NCBI GenBank assembly: GCA_902586485.1
Contig: CACIHO010000001.1
Span: forward strand, 155,774-219,773
Direction of reading: 5' to 3'
Source: an uncultured Pelagibacteraceae bacterium
GTDB lineage: Bacteria > Pseudomonadota > Alphaproteobacteria > Pelagibacterales > Pelagibacteraceae
Length of the DNA: 64,000 nucleotides
The notes under the pieces are model-generated. The model was not told the DNA's origin and made no database searches. It saw only the letters and a list, made by a program, of their open reading frames with translations. The translations under genes and the position numbers were made by a program. Each line of letters starts with the position of its first letter. Position 1 is the first letter of the stretch. Shown one piece after another: positions 17,202 through 25,890 of the stretch.

Positions 17202-17345
17202 ACAAATTCAATCTAGGTGATTCTATTCATTTTTATGAACACTTCTTAGTTGAAAATGAACTTTATCAACTAATTTTAAATTAACAATTATAAGTTGTAT
17301 TAATTTCATTTAAAAAAACTCAATTTAGCCATACATAATATTTAG
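17164..17345 (-). ncRNA. candidate minus-strand small transcript ending at the orphan terminator
   Basis: The 201-nt gap between the TauE-type gene and the coiled-coil gene holds no plus-strand gene, but the minus strand ends in a strong terminator. On that strand an upstream TCACCT (17220-17215) could pair with the AGGTGA that forms the terminator's left arm, giving two mutually exclusive hairpins. Two tiny ORFs (8 and 28 codons, overlapping as ATGA) precede it. No promoter is convincing, so the 5' end is a guess. No known RNA family is recognised. Confidence 0.35.
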
Positions 17346-17374
17346 TATTATTGTTGTAATTGATACTTTTGAAT

Positions 17375-18478
17375 ATGGTTTCAATAAAAGACATTAATAA
17401 AAAAATTAAAAAAAATTTATTTGATCCAATCGATAAATCAAAGAATAAGTTTTCCTCATTTTTAGAAAATATAAAAAAAAACAAAGTTAAAAAAGATTTA
17501 GCATTACAAAAACAATTAGAAAAAGAAAAAAAAAGAGAATTAATTTTAGAAAAAAAATTAGCAAAAAAAGCTAAACAGGATGAGCTAAAAGAAGAAAGAA
17601 AAAAACTTCTTTTTCAAAAAAAATTAATTATTGAAAATGAAAAGCAGGAAAAAAAGAACGAAGAAAAAAGACAAAAAATAGAAGCTCAAAGAATTAAAAT
17701 AGAACAGAAAAAAATTAAAGATGAAGAAACTAAAAAACTTAGAGAAGAAGCTAGAAAGCTTAAGCAAGAAGATTTAAGGCTCAAAATGTTAGAGAGACAA
17801 AGAATTAGAGAAGAAAATATTAAAATTAAAGAAGAACAACTAAAAAATAAAGAAATTGAAGCTCAAAGGAAAAGAGACGAAAAAGAAAAGGAAAGACAAG
17901 AAAAATTAAGATTAAAAGAAATTGAAAGGAAAAATAGACTTGAGGAAGAACAAAGATTAAGAGAAGCAGCTAGAAAGTTAAAATATGAGCAAGAAAAACT
18001 TAAAGAAATGGAAGAAAGATTAAGAGATCTAGAAACCGAAAGACAACAGGAAATTCAAAGACAAATTTTAAAAGAAGAGGCTGAGCAAAGAGCTAAGGAA
18101 GAGGAATTAAGAAATAAAGAAAAAGAACTTAAAGAGGCTGAACGTGAGAGAATAAATAAAGAAAATGAAAGACGTCAAAGAGAAAGAGAATTGAAAATAG
18201 AGGAGGAAAGACAAAAAAGAATTGATGAAGAAAACGAGAGAATTAGATTAGCTGATATTGCTCAAAAAGAGAGAGAAGATGAGGAAAATAGGCGAATGAA
18301 AGAATGGGAGAAAAAATTTGATGAAGAACAACGACTTAAAGAGGAGGAATTAGTTAGAAAGTTTTATAGCGATGAAACTCCTGAACAAGAAAATAATCAG
18401 GATGGCGCTAATTTAGAAACTAAAACTGAAGAAGATAGTTTAGAAACTAAAACTGATGAGGATAATTTAAAAAATTAA
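17375..18478 (+). CDS. highly charged coiled-coil protein, unknown function
   Basis: The track starts at a TTG (17360), but the ATG at 17375 (MVSIKDINKK) is the better start, giving 367 aa. From about residue 30 to 320 it is almost entirely Lys, Glu, Arg, Gln and Leu in heptad-like order, a long continuous coiled coil or single alpha-helix. It has no signal peptide or membrane segment. The C-terminus ends with an acidic tandem repeat. It resembles TolA-like or cytoskeletal rod regions only by composition. Its last codon and stop overlap the convergent phosphomannomutase stop by 4 nt. Confidence 0.8.
   Translation: MVSIKDINKKIKKNLFDPIDKSKNKFSSFLENIKKNKVKKDLALQKQLEKEKKRELILEKKLAKKAKQDELKEERKKLLFQKKLIIENEKQEKKNEEKRQKIEAQRIKIEQKKIKDEETKKLREEARKLKQEDLRLKMLERQRIREENIKIKEEQLKNKEIEAQRKRDEKEKERQEKLRLKEIERKNRLEEEQRLREAARKLKYEQEKLKEMEERLRDLETERQQEIQRQILKEEAEQRAKEEELRNKEKELKEAERERINKENERRQRERELKIEEERQKRIDEENERIRLADIAQKEREDEENRRMKEWEKKFDEEQRLKEEELVRKFYSDETPEQENNQDGANLETKTEEDSLETKTDEDNLKN
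18412..18465 (+). repeat. 27-bp tandem repeat, two copies, in the coiled-coil gene
   Basis: Two adjacent 27-nt units beginning TTTAGAAACTAAAACTGA differ at only a few bases and encode LETKTEEDS followed by LETKTDEDN at the acidic C-terminus. The copy number could vary between strains. Confidence 0.8.
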
Positions 18479-19929
18479 ATTTTCTGATCATATTCACCAA
18501 CTTTACCTGTTTTTTTTAACAAATCGTCAATAAAATTGAAGATTTTTTTCTTTCTTTCATCTGATGTTGGACTTTCAGTCACAATAACTAAAGATGGTTT
18601 GTTTGAAGAAGCTCTTATAAGCCCCCAAGAACCATCTTCCAATGAGAACCTAACTCCATTAACAGTTAAAACATCATTAATAACTTGGCCATCTATTTCA
18701 GTTTTGTTTTCTTTTAAATTTTTAATTTGCTTGACTAGCTTCTCAACAACTAAATATTTTTCTTCATCTTTGCAAAAAGGTGCCATGGTTGGTGTTTGAA
18801 ATGTATTGGGTAATTCACTAATAATTTCACTCATTTTTTTATTTTGATTATCTAATAAGTGACATACTTGAATTGCTGAATTAATACCATCATCATATCC
18901 AAAACCTAATGGTTGATTAAAGAAAAAATGACCACTTTTTTCAAAGCCTGCTAATGCTTTTTCAGTGTTTACTTTTCTTTTAATGTGAGAATGACCTGTT
19001 TTCCAATAAATTGTTTCACAATTGTTTTCAATTAATATTACATCTTTTGAATACAAACCTGTTGATTTTACATCTACAACAAATTTAGAATTTTTATGTT
19101 TATTTGATAGATTTCTAGCTATCAGAAGACCTATCTTATCTGAAAATATTTCATTACCCTTATCGTCAATAACTCCAACTCTATCTCCATCACCATCAAA
19201 TCCAAAACCTATATCAGCATTGTTTTCTTTGACTGTTCTAGCTATTTCATGAAGCATTTTTAGATCTTCAGGGTTTGGGTTGTATTTAGGAAAATTCCAA
19301 TCTAGTTTACAATCTAATTCTACTACTTCACATCCAATACCTCTTAGAATATCTGGAGCAAAAATACCTGCAGTTCCATTCCCACAAGCCACCACAGCTT
19401 TTATTTTTTTATTAATTTTATTTTTACTAATTAAGTCACTTTTATAAATTTTATCAAAATCTTTTATTTGTTTTTCATTACCTTCACCTTTTGTAAATTT
19501 TTCATTTAAGGTAATTTCTTTTAATTCCTTCATTTCTTCAGGTGCATGAGTTAGCCCTTTTTTGATTCCCATTTTCACGCCAGTCCACCCATTTTCATTA
19601 TGACTTGCAGTAACCATAGCAACTGCATCTGCATCTAAATTGAATTGTGCAAAATAAACCATGGGAGACAACGAAAGACCAATATCCTCTATGCTGCATC
19701 CCGTAGACATTAATCCTTTTTTGAGAGCAGTTTTTATTTCTTCACTATAGGAACGGTAATCATGACCTATTATGATTCTGGGATTGTCTTTTTTGGTATG
19801 TATTTTTATCTGTGATCCTAAACCCTTACCAAGATTCTTTATACCTGCTAAATTTATGTCTTTCTCATACAACCATCGGGCGTCATATTCTCTAAAACCG
19901 TAGGGATCTATTTTTATATTTTGGCTCAC
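18475..19929 (-). CDS. phosphomannomutase/phosphoglucomutase
   Basis: This 484-aa protein is a four-domain alpha-D-phosphohexomutase. The phosphoserine loop TASHNENGWTG places the catalytic Ser at 109, the metal loop is GFDGDGDRVGV near residue 254, and the sugar-binding loop reads GFEKSGHFFF. It interconverts hexose 1- and 6-phosphates in the cytoplasm, feeding GDP-mannose or glucose-1-phosphate into surface glycans. Length and motifs suit the AlgC/ManB type. It ends convergently with the coiled-coil gene with 4 nt of overlap and is divergent from nrdA. Confidence 0.93.
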   Translation of the reverse strand: MSQNIKIDPYGFREYDARWLYEKDINLAGIKNLGKGLGSQIKIHTKKDNPRIIIGHDYRSYSEEIKTALKKGLMSTGCSIEDIGLSLSPMVYFAQFNLDADAVAMVTASHNENGWTGVKMGIKKGLTHAPEEMKELKEITLNEKFTKGEGNEKQIKDFDKIYKSDLISKNKINKKIKAVVACGNGTAGIFAPDILRGIGCEVVELDCKLDWNFPKYNPNPEDLKMLHEIARTVKENNADIGFGFDGDGDRVGVIDDKGNEIFSDKIGLLIARNLSNKHKNSKFVVDVKSTGLYSKDVILIENNCETIYWKTGHSHIKRKVNTEKALAGFEKSGHFFFNQPLGFGYDDGINSAIQVCHLLDNQNKKMSEIISELPNTFQTPTMAPFCKDEEKYLVVEKLVKQIKNLKENKTEIDGQVINDVLTVNGVRFSLEDGSWGLIRASSNKPSLVIVTESPTSDERKKKIFNFIDDLLKKTGKVGEYDQKI

Positions 19930-20062
19930 TGGTTATTTACATACTGTTTATTATGTTAATTTCTTGAAAAATTTTTTATTTTTTTATTGATTATCATATT
20001 GTCGCGTTCTATAAATGTTCTATTGTACAAAAGTTTATATTGTATATTTACGATAAACGCCT

Positions 20063-20077
20063 ACAACATATAGTTGT
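20063..20077. promoter_or_regulatory. palindrome, possible NrdR-type operator
   Basis: ACAACATATAGTTGT is a perfect palindrome around its central base and overlaps the -35 box of the predicted nrdA promoter. It resembles the AT-rich core of NrdR boxes (ACAC...GTGT), which repress ribonucleotide reductase genes, but it is 15 nt rather than 16. An imperfect similar site (ACAAAAGTTTATATTGT) lies about 35 nt upstream. NrdR itself is not in this window. Confidence 0.4.
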
Positions 20078-20102
20078 TTTCGTACTAATAACAAAATATA
20101 AT
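20074..20102 (+). promoter_or_regulatory. predicted sigma-70 promoter of nrdA
   Basis: TTGTTT, a 17-nt spacer and a perfect TATAAT. The expected transcription start is about 20108-20109, only 2-3 nt before the nrdA ATG, so the message should be leaderless or nearly so. The -35 box overlaps the ACAACATATAGTTGT palindrome, a good position for repression. Confidence 0.6.
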
Positions 20103-20110
20103 TAAAATTT

Positions 20111-22051
20111 ATGAATAAGATTCTTTCTCAAGCCCTCAAAAAAGCTGTCTCTGAATATAGCCCAGCAGTTAAAGAGGTCTCAAAAGGCAATAGACCAGAT
20201 CTTTTTTCGTTAAACAATGAAACAGAACTTTTTCAAAACGATAAAGGCATCATAATTAAAATTGATAGATCAAAAGACACAAACTTAACTGATTTTGGAA
20301 AAGCGACTTTAAAAGATAGATATCTTGGTCCAAACGAGTCCTATCAAGACTTGTTTGCAAGAGTAGCTAGCACATACTCTGATGATAACTTACATGCTCA
20401 AAGAATTTACAATTATATTAGCAACCTTTGGTTTATGCCTGCTACTCCAGTTTTGTCAAATGGTGGAACTAAAAGAGGTTTACCAATTTCATGTTTTTTA
20501 AATGAAGCTTCAGACAGCTTGGGTGGAATTTTAGATCTTTGGAGTGAGAATGTTTGGCTTGCTGCTAAGGGTGGTGGTATCGGAAGTTATTGGGGTAACT
20601 TAAGATCTATTGGAGAGAAAATTGGAAAAGTTGGAAAGACTTCAGGAATAATTCCTTTCATAAAAGTTATGGACTCATTGACGATGGCAATTAGTCAAGG
20701 TTCATTAAGAAGAGGGTCAGCAGCTTGTTATCTTCCAATTGATCATCCTGAGATTGAGGAATTTATAGAGATGAGAAGACCTACAGGTGGAGACCCAAAT
20801 AGAAAAGCTTTAAATTTACATCATGGCGTTTTAGTTTCAGATGCTTTTATGAGAGCAGTTGAAACTGATGAACAATGGGCATTGAAAAGTCCTGCTGATG
20901 GAAGTATTCAGCAAACTATTTCTGCAAGAAATTTATGGATTAGATTATTAACAGCAAGAATAGAAACTGGTGAACCTTATATAATTTACATTGATACTGT
21001 TAACAGACAAATTCCGCAACATCATAAGTTAGCAAATCTTACAGTTAAAACCTCTAATCTTTGTAGTGAAATAACCTTACCAACAGGTATTGATAAAGAT
21101 GGAAGAGATAGAACAGCTGTGTGTTGCCTATCTTCTTTAAATTTAGAAAAATACGATGAATGGAAAGATGATCCAGATATGATTAATGATGTGATGAGAT
21201 TTTTAGATAACGTCTTGTCAGATTTTATTAATAAAGCACCAGATCAATTCAAAGATGCAAAATATTCAGCTGAAAGAGAAAGAAGCGTTGGATTAGGTGT
21301 GATGGGATTTCATTCATTTTTACAGAAAAATAGAATTCCACTTGAGTCTGTAATGGCAAAATCATGGAATAAAAAAATATTTAAAAATATTCATGAGAAA
21401 GTAAATCAAGCATCGAAAGATTTGGCTGAAGAGAGAGGAGCTTGTCCAGATGCAGCTGAATATGGTTTCAAGGAAAGATTTTCAAATAAAACAGCAATAG
21501 CCCCAACAGCTTCGATTTCAATTATTTGTGGTGGAGCATCTCCAGGTGTAGAGCCTATTGCAGCAAATAGCTATACACACAAGACTCTTTCAGGATCTTT
21601 TAATGTTAGAAATAGATATTTAGAGGAAATTCTTCAGGGGCATGGTAAAAATGATGATGAAACATGGTCTACAATTACCACTAATCAAGGCTCAGTTAAT
21701 CATCTAGATTTCCTTACAGATCTTGAAAAAGACGTATTTAAAACTGCATTTGAGCTTAACCAAAATTGGATAATTGAATTAAGTGGTGACAGAACGCCAT
21801 TTATTTCACAAGCTCAATCAGTTAATTTATTTTTACCAGCAGATGTTCATAAAAAAGAATTACATAAAATTCATTTTGATGCTTGGAAGAAAGGTTTAAA
21901 GAGCCTTTATTACTGTAGATCAAAATCAATTCAAAGGGCTGAAAATATTAATGATGCTAGATCAACAGATATTACAGCTAACGTTTATAAATCTAAAAAT
22001 CAACCATCTAACAAAGAGCCAGAGTACGAGGAGTGTTTATCATGTCAGTAG
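20111..22051 (+). CDS. nrdA: ribonucleoside-diphosphate reductase, class I alpha subunit
   Basis: This 646-aa catalytic subunit has the active-site Cys128 in PISCFLNEA, the NxCxE motif (NLCSEIT), the partner Cys in CCLSSLNL and a C-terminal CLSC pair for re-reduction. It makes deoxyribonucleotides in the cytoplasm with NrdB. The N-terminus shows no ATP-cone, so the usual allosteric on/off control by dATP through that domain is probably missing. It is shorter than E. coli NrdA (761 aa). Its end overlaps nrdB by 10 nt. Confidence 0.96.
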   Translation: MNKILSQALKKAVSEYSPAVKEVSKGNRPDLFSLNNETELFQNDKGIIIKIDRSKDTNLTDFGKATLKDRYLGPNESYQDLFARVASTYSDDNLHAQRIYNYISNLWFMPATPVLSNGGTKRGLPISCFLNEASDSLGGILDLWSENVWLAAKGGGIGSYWGNLRSIGEKIGKVGKTSGIIPFIKVMDSLTMAISQGSLRRGSAACYLPIDHPEIEEFIEMRRPTGGDPNRKALNLHHGVLVSDAFMRAVETDEQWALKSPADGSIQQTISARNLWIRLLTARIETGEPYIIYIDTVNRQIPQHHKLANLTVKTSNLCSEITLPTGIDKDGRDRTAVCCLSSLNLEKYDEWKDDPDMINDVMRFLDNVLSDFINKAPDQFKDAKYSAERERSVGLGVMGFHSFLQKNRIPLESVMAKSWNKKIFKNIHEKVNQASKDLAEERGACPDAAEYGFKERFSNKTAIAPTASISIICGGASPGVEPIAANSYTHKTLSGSFNVRNRYLEEILQGHGKNDDETWSTITTNQGSVNHLDFLTDLEKDVFKTAFELNQNWIIELSGDRTPFISQAQSVNLFLPADVHKKELHKIHFDAWKKGLKSLYYCRSKSIQRAENINDARSTDITANVYKSKNQPSNKEPEYEECLSCQ

Positions 22052-23049
22052 CAGAAAAGATTAATAAAGAAATTATTCAACCAAAAAAAATGGGATTGTT
22101 AGTCGAAAATCCTGTTTACAAACCTTTTAGATATCCATGGTGCTATGATGCTTGGTTAACTCAACAAAGAATTCATTGGTTGCCAGAAGAAGTCCCTCTT
22201 GGAGACGATGTTAGAGATTGGCAAAAAAATCTTTCGCAACCAGAAAAAAATTTATTAACTCAAATTTTCAGATTTTTTACTCAAGCAGATGTAGAAGTTA
22301 ATAATTGTTATTTAAGACATTACACTACTGTATTTAAACCTACAGAAGTGTTAATGATGATGACAGCTTTTGCAGCTATGGAAACAGTTCATGTAGCTGC
22401 CTATTCACATTTGTTAGATACAATTGGTATGCCAGAGTCAGAATATTCAGCTTTCATGAAATATAAAGAAATGAAAGACAAGTACGATTATATGCAAGGT
22501 TTTAATGTAAATTCAAAAGAGGACATTGCAAAAACTGTTGCCGTTTTTAGTGCTTTCACCGAAGGATTACAATTGTTTGCAAGTTTTGCTATTTTATTAA
22601 ATTTTCCAAGACATAATAAAATGAAAGGAATGGGACAGATAGTTACTTGGTCTGTAAGAGATGAAACACTTCATTGTAATTCTATGATCAGAATTTTTAA
22701 GGAGTTTATAAAAGAAAATCCTGAAATCTGGACACCAAAATTAAAAAAAGAACTTTATGAAGCTTGTAGAATAATTGTTGAGCATGAAGATGCTTTTATT
22801 GATTTAGCTTTTGAAATGGGTCCAATGGAAGGTTTAACTGCTCAAGAAGTTAAAGATTATATTAGGTTCATTGCAAATAGACGACTTATTCAATTAGGAT
22901 TAGAACCAATTTATGATGTCCAAAAAAATCCACTAACTTGGTTGGATACAATGCTCAATGCTGTTGAGCATATGAATTTCTTTGAAGGAAGGGCTACGGA
23001 ATATTCTAAAGCATCAACACAAGGGACTTGGGCAGAAGCTTTTAGTTAA
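22042..23049 (+). CDS. nrdB: ribonucleoside-diphosphate reductase, class I beta subunit
   Basis: This ferritin-like radical subunit has its iron ligands and the radical Tyr in order: Asp in FTQADVEV, then AMETVHVAAY (Glu, His and Tyr at E. coli-like spacing), FTEGLQLF and RDETLHC. The conserved Tyr argues for a normal diiron-tyrosyl enzyme. I chose the ATG at 22042 over the GTG at 22033 because GAGGAG lies 8 nt before the ATG; this gives 335 aa. It overlaps the end of nrdA, so translation is coupled. Confidence 0.96.
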   Translation: MSVAEKINKEIIQPKKMGLLVENPVYKPFRYPWCYDAWLTQQRIHWLPEEVPLGDDVRDWQKNLSQPEKNLLTQIFRFFTQADVEVNNCYLRHYTTVFKPTEVLMMMTAFAAMETVHVAAYSHLLDTIGMPESEYSAFMKYKEMKDKYDYMQGFNVNSKEDIAKTVAVFSAFTEGLQLFASFAILLNFPRHNKMKGMGQIVTWSVRDETLHCNSMIRIFKEFIKENPEIWTPKLKKELYEACRIIVEHEDAFIDLAFEMGPMEGLTAQEVKDYIRFIANRRLIQLGLEPIYDVQKNPLTWLDTMLNAVEHMNFFEGRATEYSKASTQGTWAEAFS

Positions 23050-23057
23050 GATACTAA

Positions 23058-23231
23058 ATGTTTAAAAAATATATATATATATTTTTTTTTGTACTTACTA
23101 CATCCTGCAATACAGTGACAGGAACTATTGAAGGAACAGCTCTTGGTGTTGTAAAAGATGTTAAAAGCACTTATCACTATTCTACATGTGTTTTTACTAA
23201 AGTTACCTGTGGTGATCTTGATTTAGATTGA
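23058..23231 (+). CDS. small entericidin-like lipoprotein
   Basis: This 57-aa reading frame, absent from the ORF track, starts 8 nt after nrdB. It has a basic start, a hydrophobic run and a plausible lipobox (LTTSC, Cys17), after which NTVTGTIEGTALGVVKD resembles the small amphipathic helix of entericidin-type lipoproteins. It would be lipid-anchored in the cell envelope. The C-terminal half with two more cysteines is unlike entericidins. Function unknown. A TTG-started methyltransferase gene follows 7 nt later. Confidence 0.65.
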   Translation: MFKKYIYIFFFVLTTSCNTVTGTIEGTALGVVKDVKSTYHYSTCVFTKVTCGDLDLD

Positions 23232-23238
23232 AAATCCT

Positions 23239-23868
23239 TTGAAATATAAAAAATATTTTAGAAAGACTAGCTTAAAACAAAATGGGGTTGGTGATTTATT
23301 TTTAAAAGAAGTTCAAACAAAAAAACCAAAAATTTTTCTTGAGGTTGGTGTTTTTCATGGAGTAACAGCACGTAATATTTGTGAATTGTTAAATAAAATT
23401 CACGGTAAAAATTTTAAATATATAGGTTTAGATTTATTTGAGGAAAATAAAGAAAGTAAAGATGAGATAATACCAAATACACAATTTTCTAATCCTATAA
23501 AAAATATATATTTCAAATATATAAAAAAACAAAATCCATACAGTTTAGTAGCTGTTAAGGATCTTCTTAAAAAATTTACAGATAATATTTCTTTACTTAA
23601 AGGAAACTCAAATAAAATTTTAAAAAAAATTAATATGTCCAAAATTGATTATGTTTTTCTTGATGGGGGACATGATTATCAAACTGTAAAAAATGATTTA
23701 AATTCTTGTAAAGAAGTTATAGTAAACAATGGAACAGTGCTTTGTGACGATTATGATTTATCTTATGCTCCTGGAGTTAAACAAGCTATAGATGAGTTTA
23801 CTTTTGAGAATGATTTTAAGTGTACTAAAATATGCAATGATAGATTCGCTAAAATAGAAAAAAAATAA
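23239..23868 (+). CDS. class I SAM-dependent methyltransferase (Methyltransf_24-like)
   Basis: This protein of about 209 aa has the nucleotide-binding motif FLEVGVFHGVTARNI near residues 31-45, and KIDYVFLDGGHDYQTVKNDL and VLCDDYD in the later strands. That is the pattern of small-molecule or sugar methyltransferases often found with surface-glycan genes. The only in-frame start near the 5' end is TTG (an upstream in-frame stop lies at 23224), so the exact N-terminus is uncertain. Cytoplasmic. It converges on prpC with a 1-nt gap. Confidence 0.8.
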   Translation: MKYKKYFRKTSLKQNGVGDLFLKEVQTKKPKIFLEVGVFHGVTARNICELLNKIHGKNFKYIGLDLFEENKESKDEIIPNTQFSNPIKNIYFKYIKKQNPYSLVAVKDLLKKFTDNISLLKGNSNKILKKINMSKIDYVFLDGGHDYQTVKNDLNSCKEVIVNNGTVLCDDYDLSYAPGVKQAIDEFTFENDFKCTKICNDRFAKIEKK

Positions 23869-23869
23869 T

Positions 23870-24994
23870 TTATCTTTGATTTAATTCTAATACTTTTCGA
23901 TGTTTACTTCCCTTATAACTTGCCAATGGTCTAATAAGTTTATTTGCAGCATGTTGTTCCATTATATGGGCAGACCATCCTGTAATTCTTGAAATAACAA
24001 AAATAGGTGTAAAGAAATCAGTATCAAAACCCATCAAATGATAAGTTGGACCCGTAGGGTAGTCTACATTAGGGTAGATATTTTTTTCTTTAATCATTAC
24101 TTTTTCCACAATGTCATAAATTTTTTCAAATTTTTTATCTTTTTTCACCTTAGCAACTTTACTAAAATATTCTCTCATAGTTGGAACTCTAGAGTCGCCT
24201 GACTTATAAACTCTGTGACCAAATCCCATCACAACTTCTTTATTTTTAAGTGCATTATTTATCCACCTAAGAGCATTTTCAGGTTTTTTTATTTTATTCA
24301 TCATGTGCATAACTTCTTCATTAGCACCACCATGTAGAGGCCCTTTTAAACTTGCTATTGCTCCAGTAATTGCACCGTGAATGTCCGATAAACTACTTGT
24401 AATTGTTCTTGCAGTAAAAGTTGAAACATTAAAACTATGTTCTGCATATAGAATTAAAGAAACATCAAAAGCTTTTACAATTTCTTTTTGAGGAACTTTA
24501 CCAAAACACATATAGAAAAAATTTTCAGCAAAAGTTAAAGTTTTTTTTGGTTTTATAATTTTTTTTCCTTTTCTGATTCTATAAAAGGCTGCTAAAGCAG
24601 TAGGAGTTTTAGCAAATATTCTTAATGCCTTCCTCATGTTTGCCTCAGGTGAAGAATCTGCAGTTTCTTTATCTTCTAAACCCATGACACTAACAGCAGT
24701 TCTTGCTACATCCATTGGGTGAGATTTCTTTGGCATATGTTTTATTATTTCATATAAATTTTTTGTTAATTCCCTATTGTTTTTTTCTTCTTTTTCAAAT
24801 TTTCTAAGCTGAATAGTATTTGGAAGATCTTTATTTAAAATTAAATATGCAACCTCCTCAAATCTACAATATTCACACAAATCTTGAGCAGCGTATCCTC
24901 TATAAGTAAGAGAATTAATTTCAGGCATTACTTTTGAAACCTCAGTTTCATCCACAACTATTCCAAGCAACCCCTTTTTTATATCATCACTCAT
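23870..24994 (-). CDS. prpC: 2-methylcitrate synthase (citrate synthase family)
   Basis: This 374-aa citrate-synthase fold has the catalytic histidines in LKGPLHGGANEEVM and MGFGHRVYK and the catalytic Asp in DTDFFTPIF. The short length and position as last gene of prpD-prpB-prpC indicate 2-methylcitrate synthase, which joins propionyl-CoA and oxaloacetate. Ordinary citrate synthase activity cannot be excluded from sequence. It overlaps prpB by one base. Confidence 0.9.
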   Translation of the reverse strand: MSDDIKKGLLGIVVDETEVSKVMPEINSLTYRGYAAQDLCEYCRFEEVAYLILNKDLPNTIQLRKFEKEEKNNRELTKNLYEIIKHMPKKSHPMDVARTAVSVMGLEDKETADSSPEANMRKALRIFAKTPTALAAFYRIRKGKKIIKPKKTLTFAENFFYMCFGKVPQKEIVKAFDVSLILYAEHSFNVSTFTARTITSSLSDIHGAITGAIASLKGPLHGGANEEVMHMMNKIKKPENALRWINNALKNKEVVMGFGHRVYKSGDSRVPTMREYFSKVAKVKKDKKFEKIYDIVEKVMIKEKNIYPNVDYPTGPTYHLMGFDTDFFTPIFVISRITGWSAHIMEQHAANKLIRPLASYKGSKHRKVLELNQR

Positions 24995-25890
24995 TATTCA
25001 TGTCCTTCAGTACTAAAATTATAAATTTTTTCATCTAGTGATTTGTATTTTTCATAATCAACTAATTCATAAAGTCTTTTTCTAGTTTGCATTTTATCTA
25101 TTATATTGTTCTGATGTCCATTTGCATAAATGTCTCTTAATCCATCTTCTACATTTTTCATTGCTAATCTTTGTGTTGTTACAGGATAAATTACAATATT
25201 ATATCCAAAGTTTTCTAAATCTTTGTAGCTAAACAATTTAGACTTACCAAATTCAGTCATATTAGCTAACAAGTATCCAGACAATTTTTTTCGAACTTTT
25301 TCAAAATCTTTTTCATCTTGAAGTGCTTCTGGAAATATTATTTCAGCACCAGCATCAATGTAGGCTTTACACCTGTCAATCATTTTATCAATACCTTCAA
25401 CGCTCTTAGCATCTGAACGTGCTATAATTTTAAAATTTTGATCTTTTTTTGCAGCAAGACATTCTTTAATTTTTTTAACCATATCATCAGTTGATATAAG
25501 CTCTTTATTATCAAGATGACCACATCTTTTTCTCTCTATTTGATCCTCTAAGTGAACACCAGTTATTCCAAATTTTTCAAATGTTTCTATAGTTTCTTTA
25601 CAAGATTTAAATCCTGTATCTATATCAACTATTGTTGGAAGATTAGTAACTCTAGAAATTAAATAAGATCTTGTACTAACATCTTGTAAAGTTGTTAAGC
25701 CAATATCAGGAAAACCAAGGTCATTAGCCATTACTCCACCAGATACATAAACAGCATCATATCCAATTTCTTCTATTAATTTCGCTGTCAAAGGATTGTA
25801 TGCACCTGGAACTCTTAATATTTTATTTGATTTTAATTTTTGATCAAAATCCAATCTTTTTTGACTTGGTTCTTTCTCCACAAAGTGCAT
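24994..25890 (-). CDS. prpB: 2-methylisocitrate lyase
   Basis: This 298-aa protein of the isocitrate lyase/PEP mutase fold carries the KRCGH motif (EDQIERKRCGHL) with the catalytic Cys, plus IVDIDTGFKS and IARSDAKS metal-binding segments. It cleaves 2-methylisocitrate to pyruvate and succinate in the cytoplasm. One-base overlaps on both sides tie it to prpD and prpC in a single operon. Confidence 0.93.
   Translation of the reverse strand: MHFVEKEPSQKRLDFDQKLKSNKILRVPGAYNPLTAKLIEEIGYDAVYVSGGVMANDLGFPDIGLTTLQDVSTRSYLISRVTNLPTIVDIDTGFKSCKETIETFEKFGITGVHLEDQIERKRCGHLDNKELISTDDMVKKIKECLAAKKDQNFKIIARSDAKSVEGIDKMIDRCKAYIDAGAEIIFPEALQDEKDFEKVRKKLSGYLLANMTEFGKSKLFSYKDLENFGYNIVIYPVTTQRLAMKNVEDGLRDIYANGHQNNIIDKMQTRKRLYELVDYEKYKSLDEKIYNFSTEGHE

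Noticed and set aside
17161-17220. Plus-strand riboswitch or terminator after the TauE-type gene
   Set aside because: On the plus strand no T-run follows the stem and no known aptamer core was recognised; the T-run is on the minus strand.
17223-17332. Two minus-strand mini-ORFs (8 and 28 codons) as genes
   Set aside because: No ribosome site or family resemblance; kept only as part of the small-transcript hypothesis.
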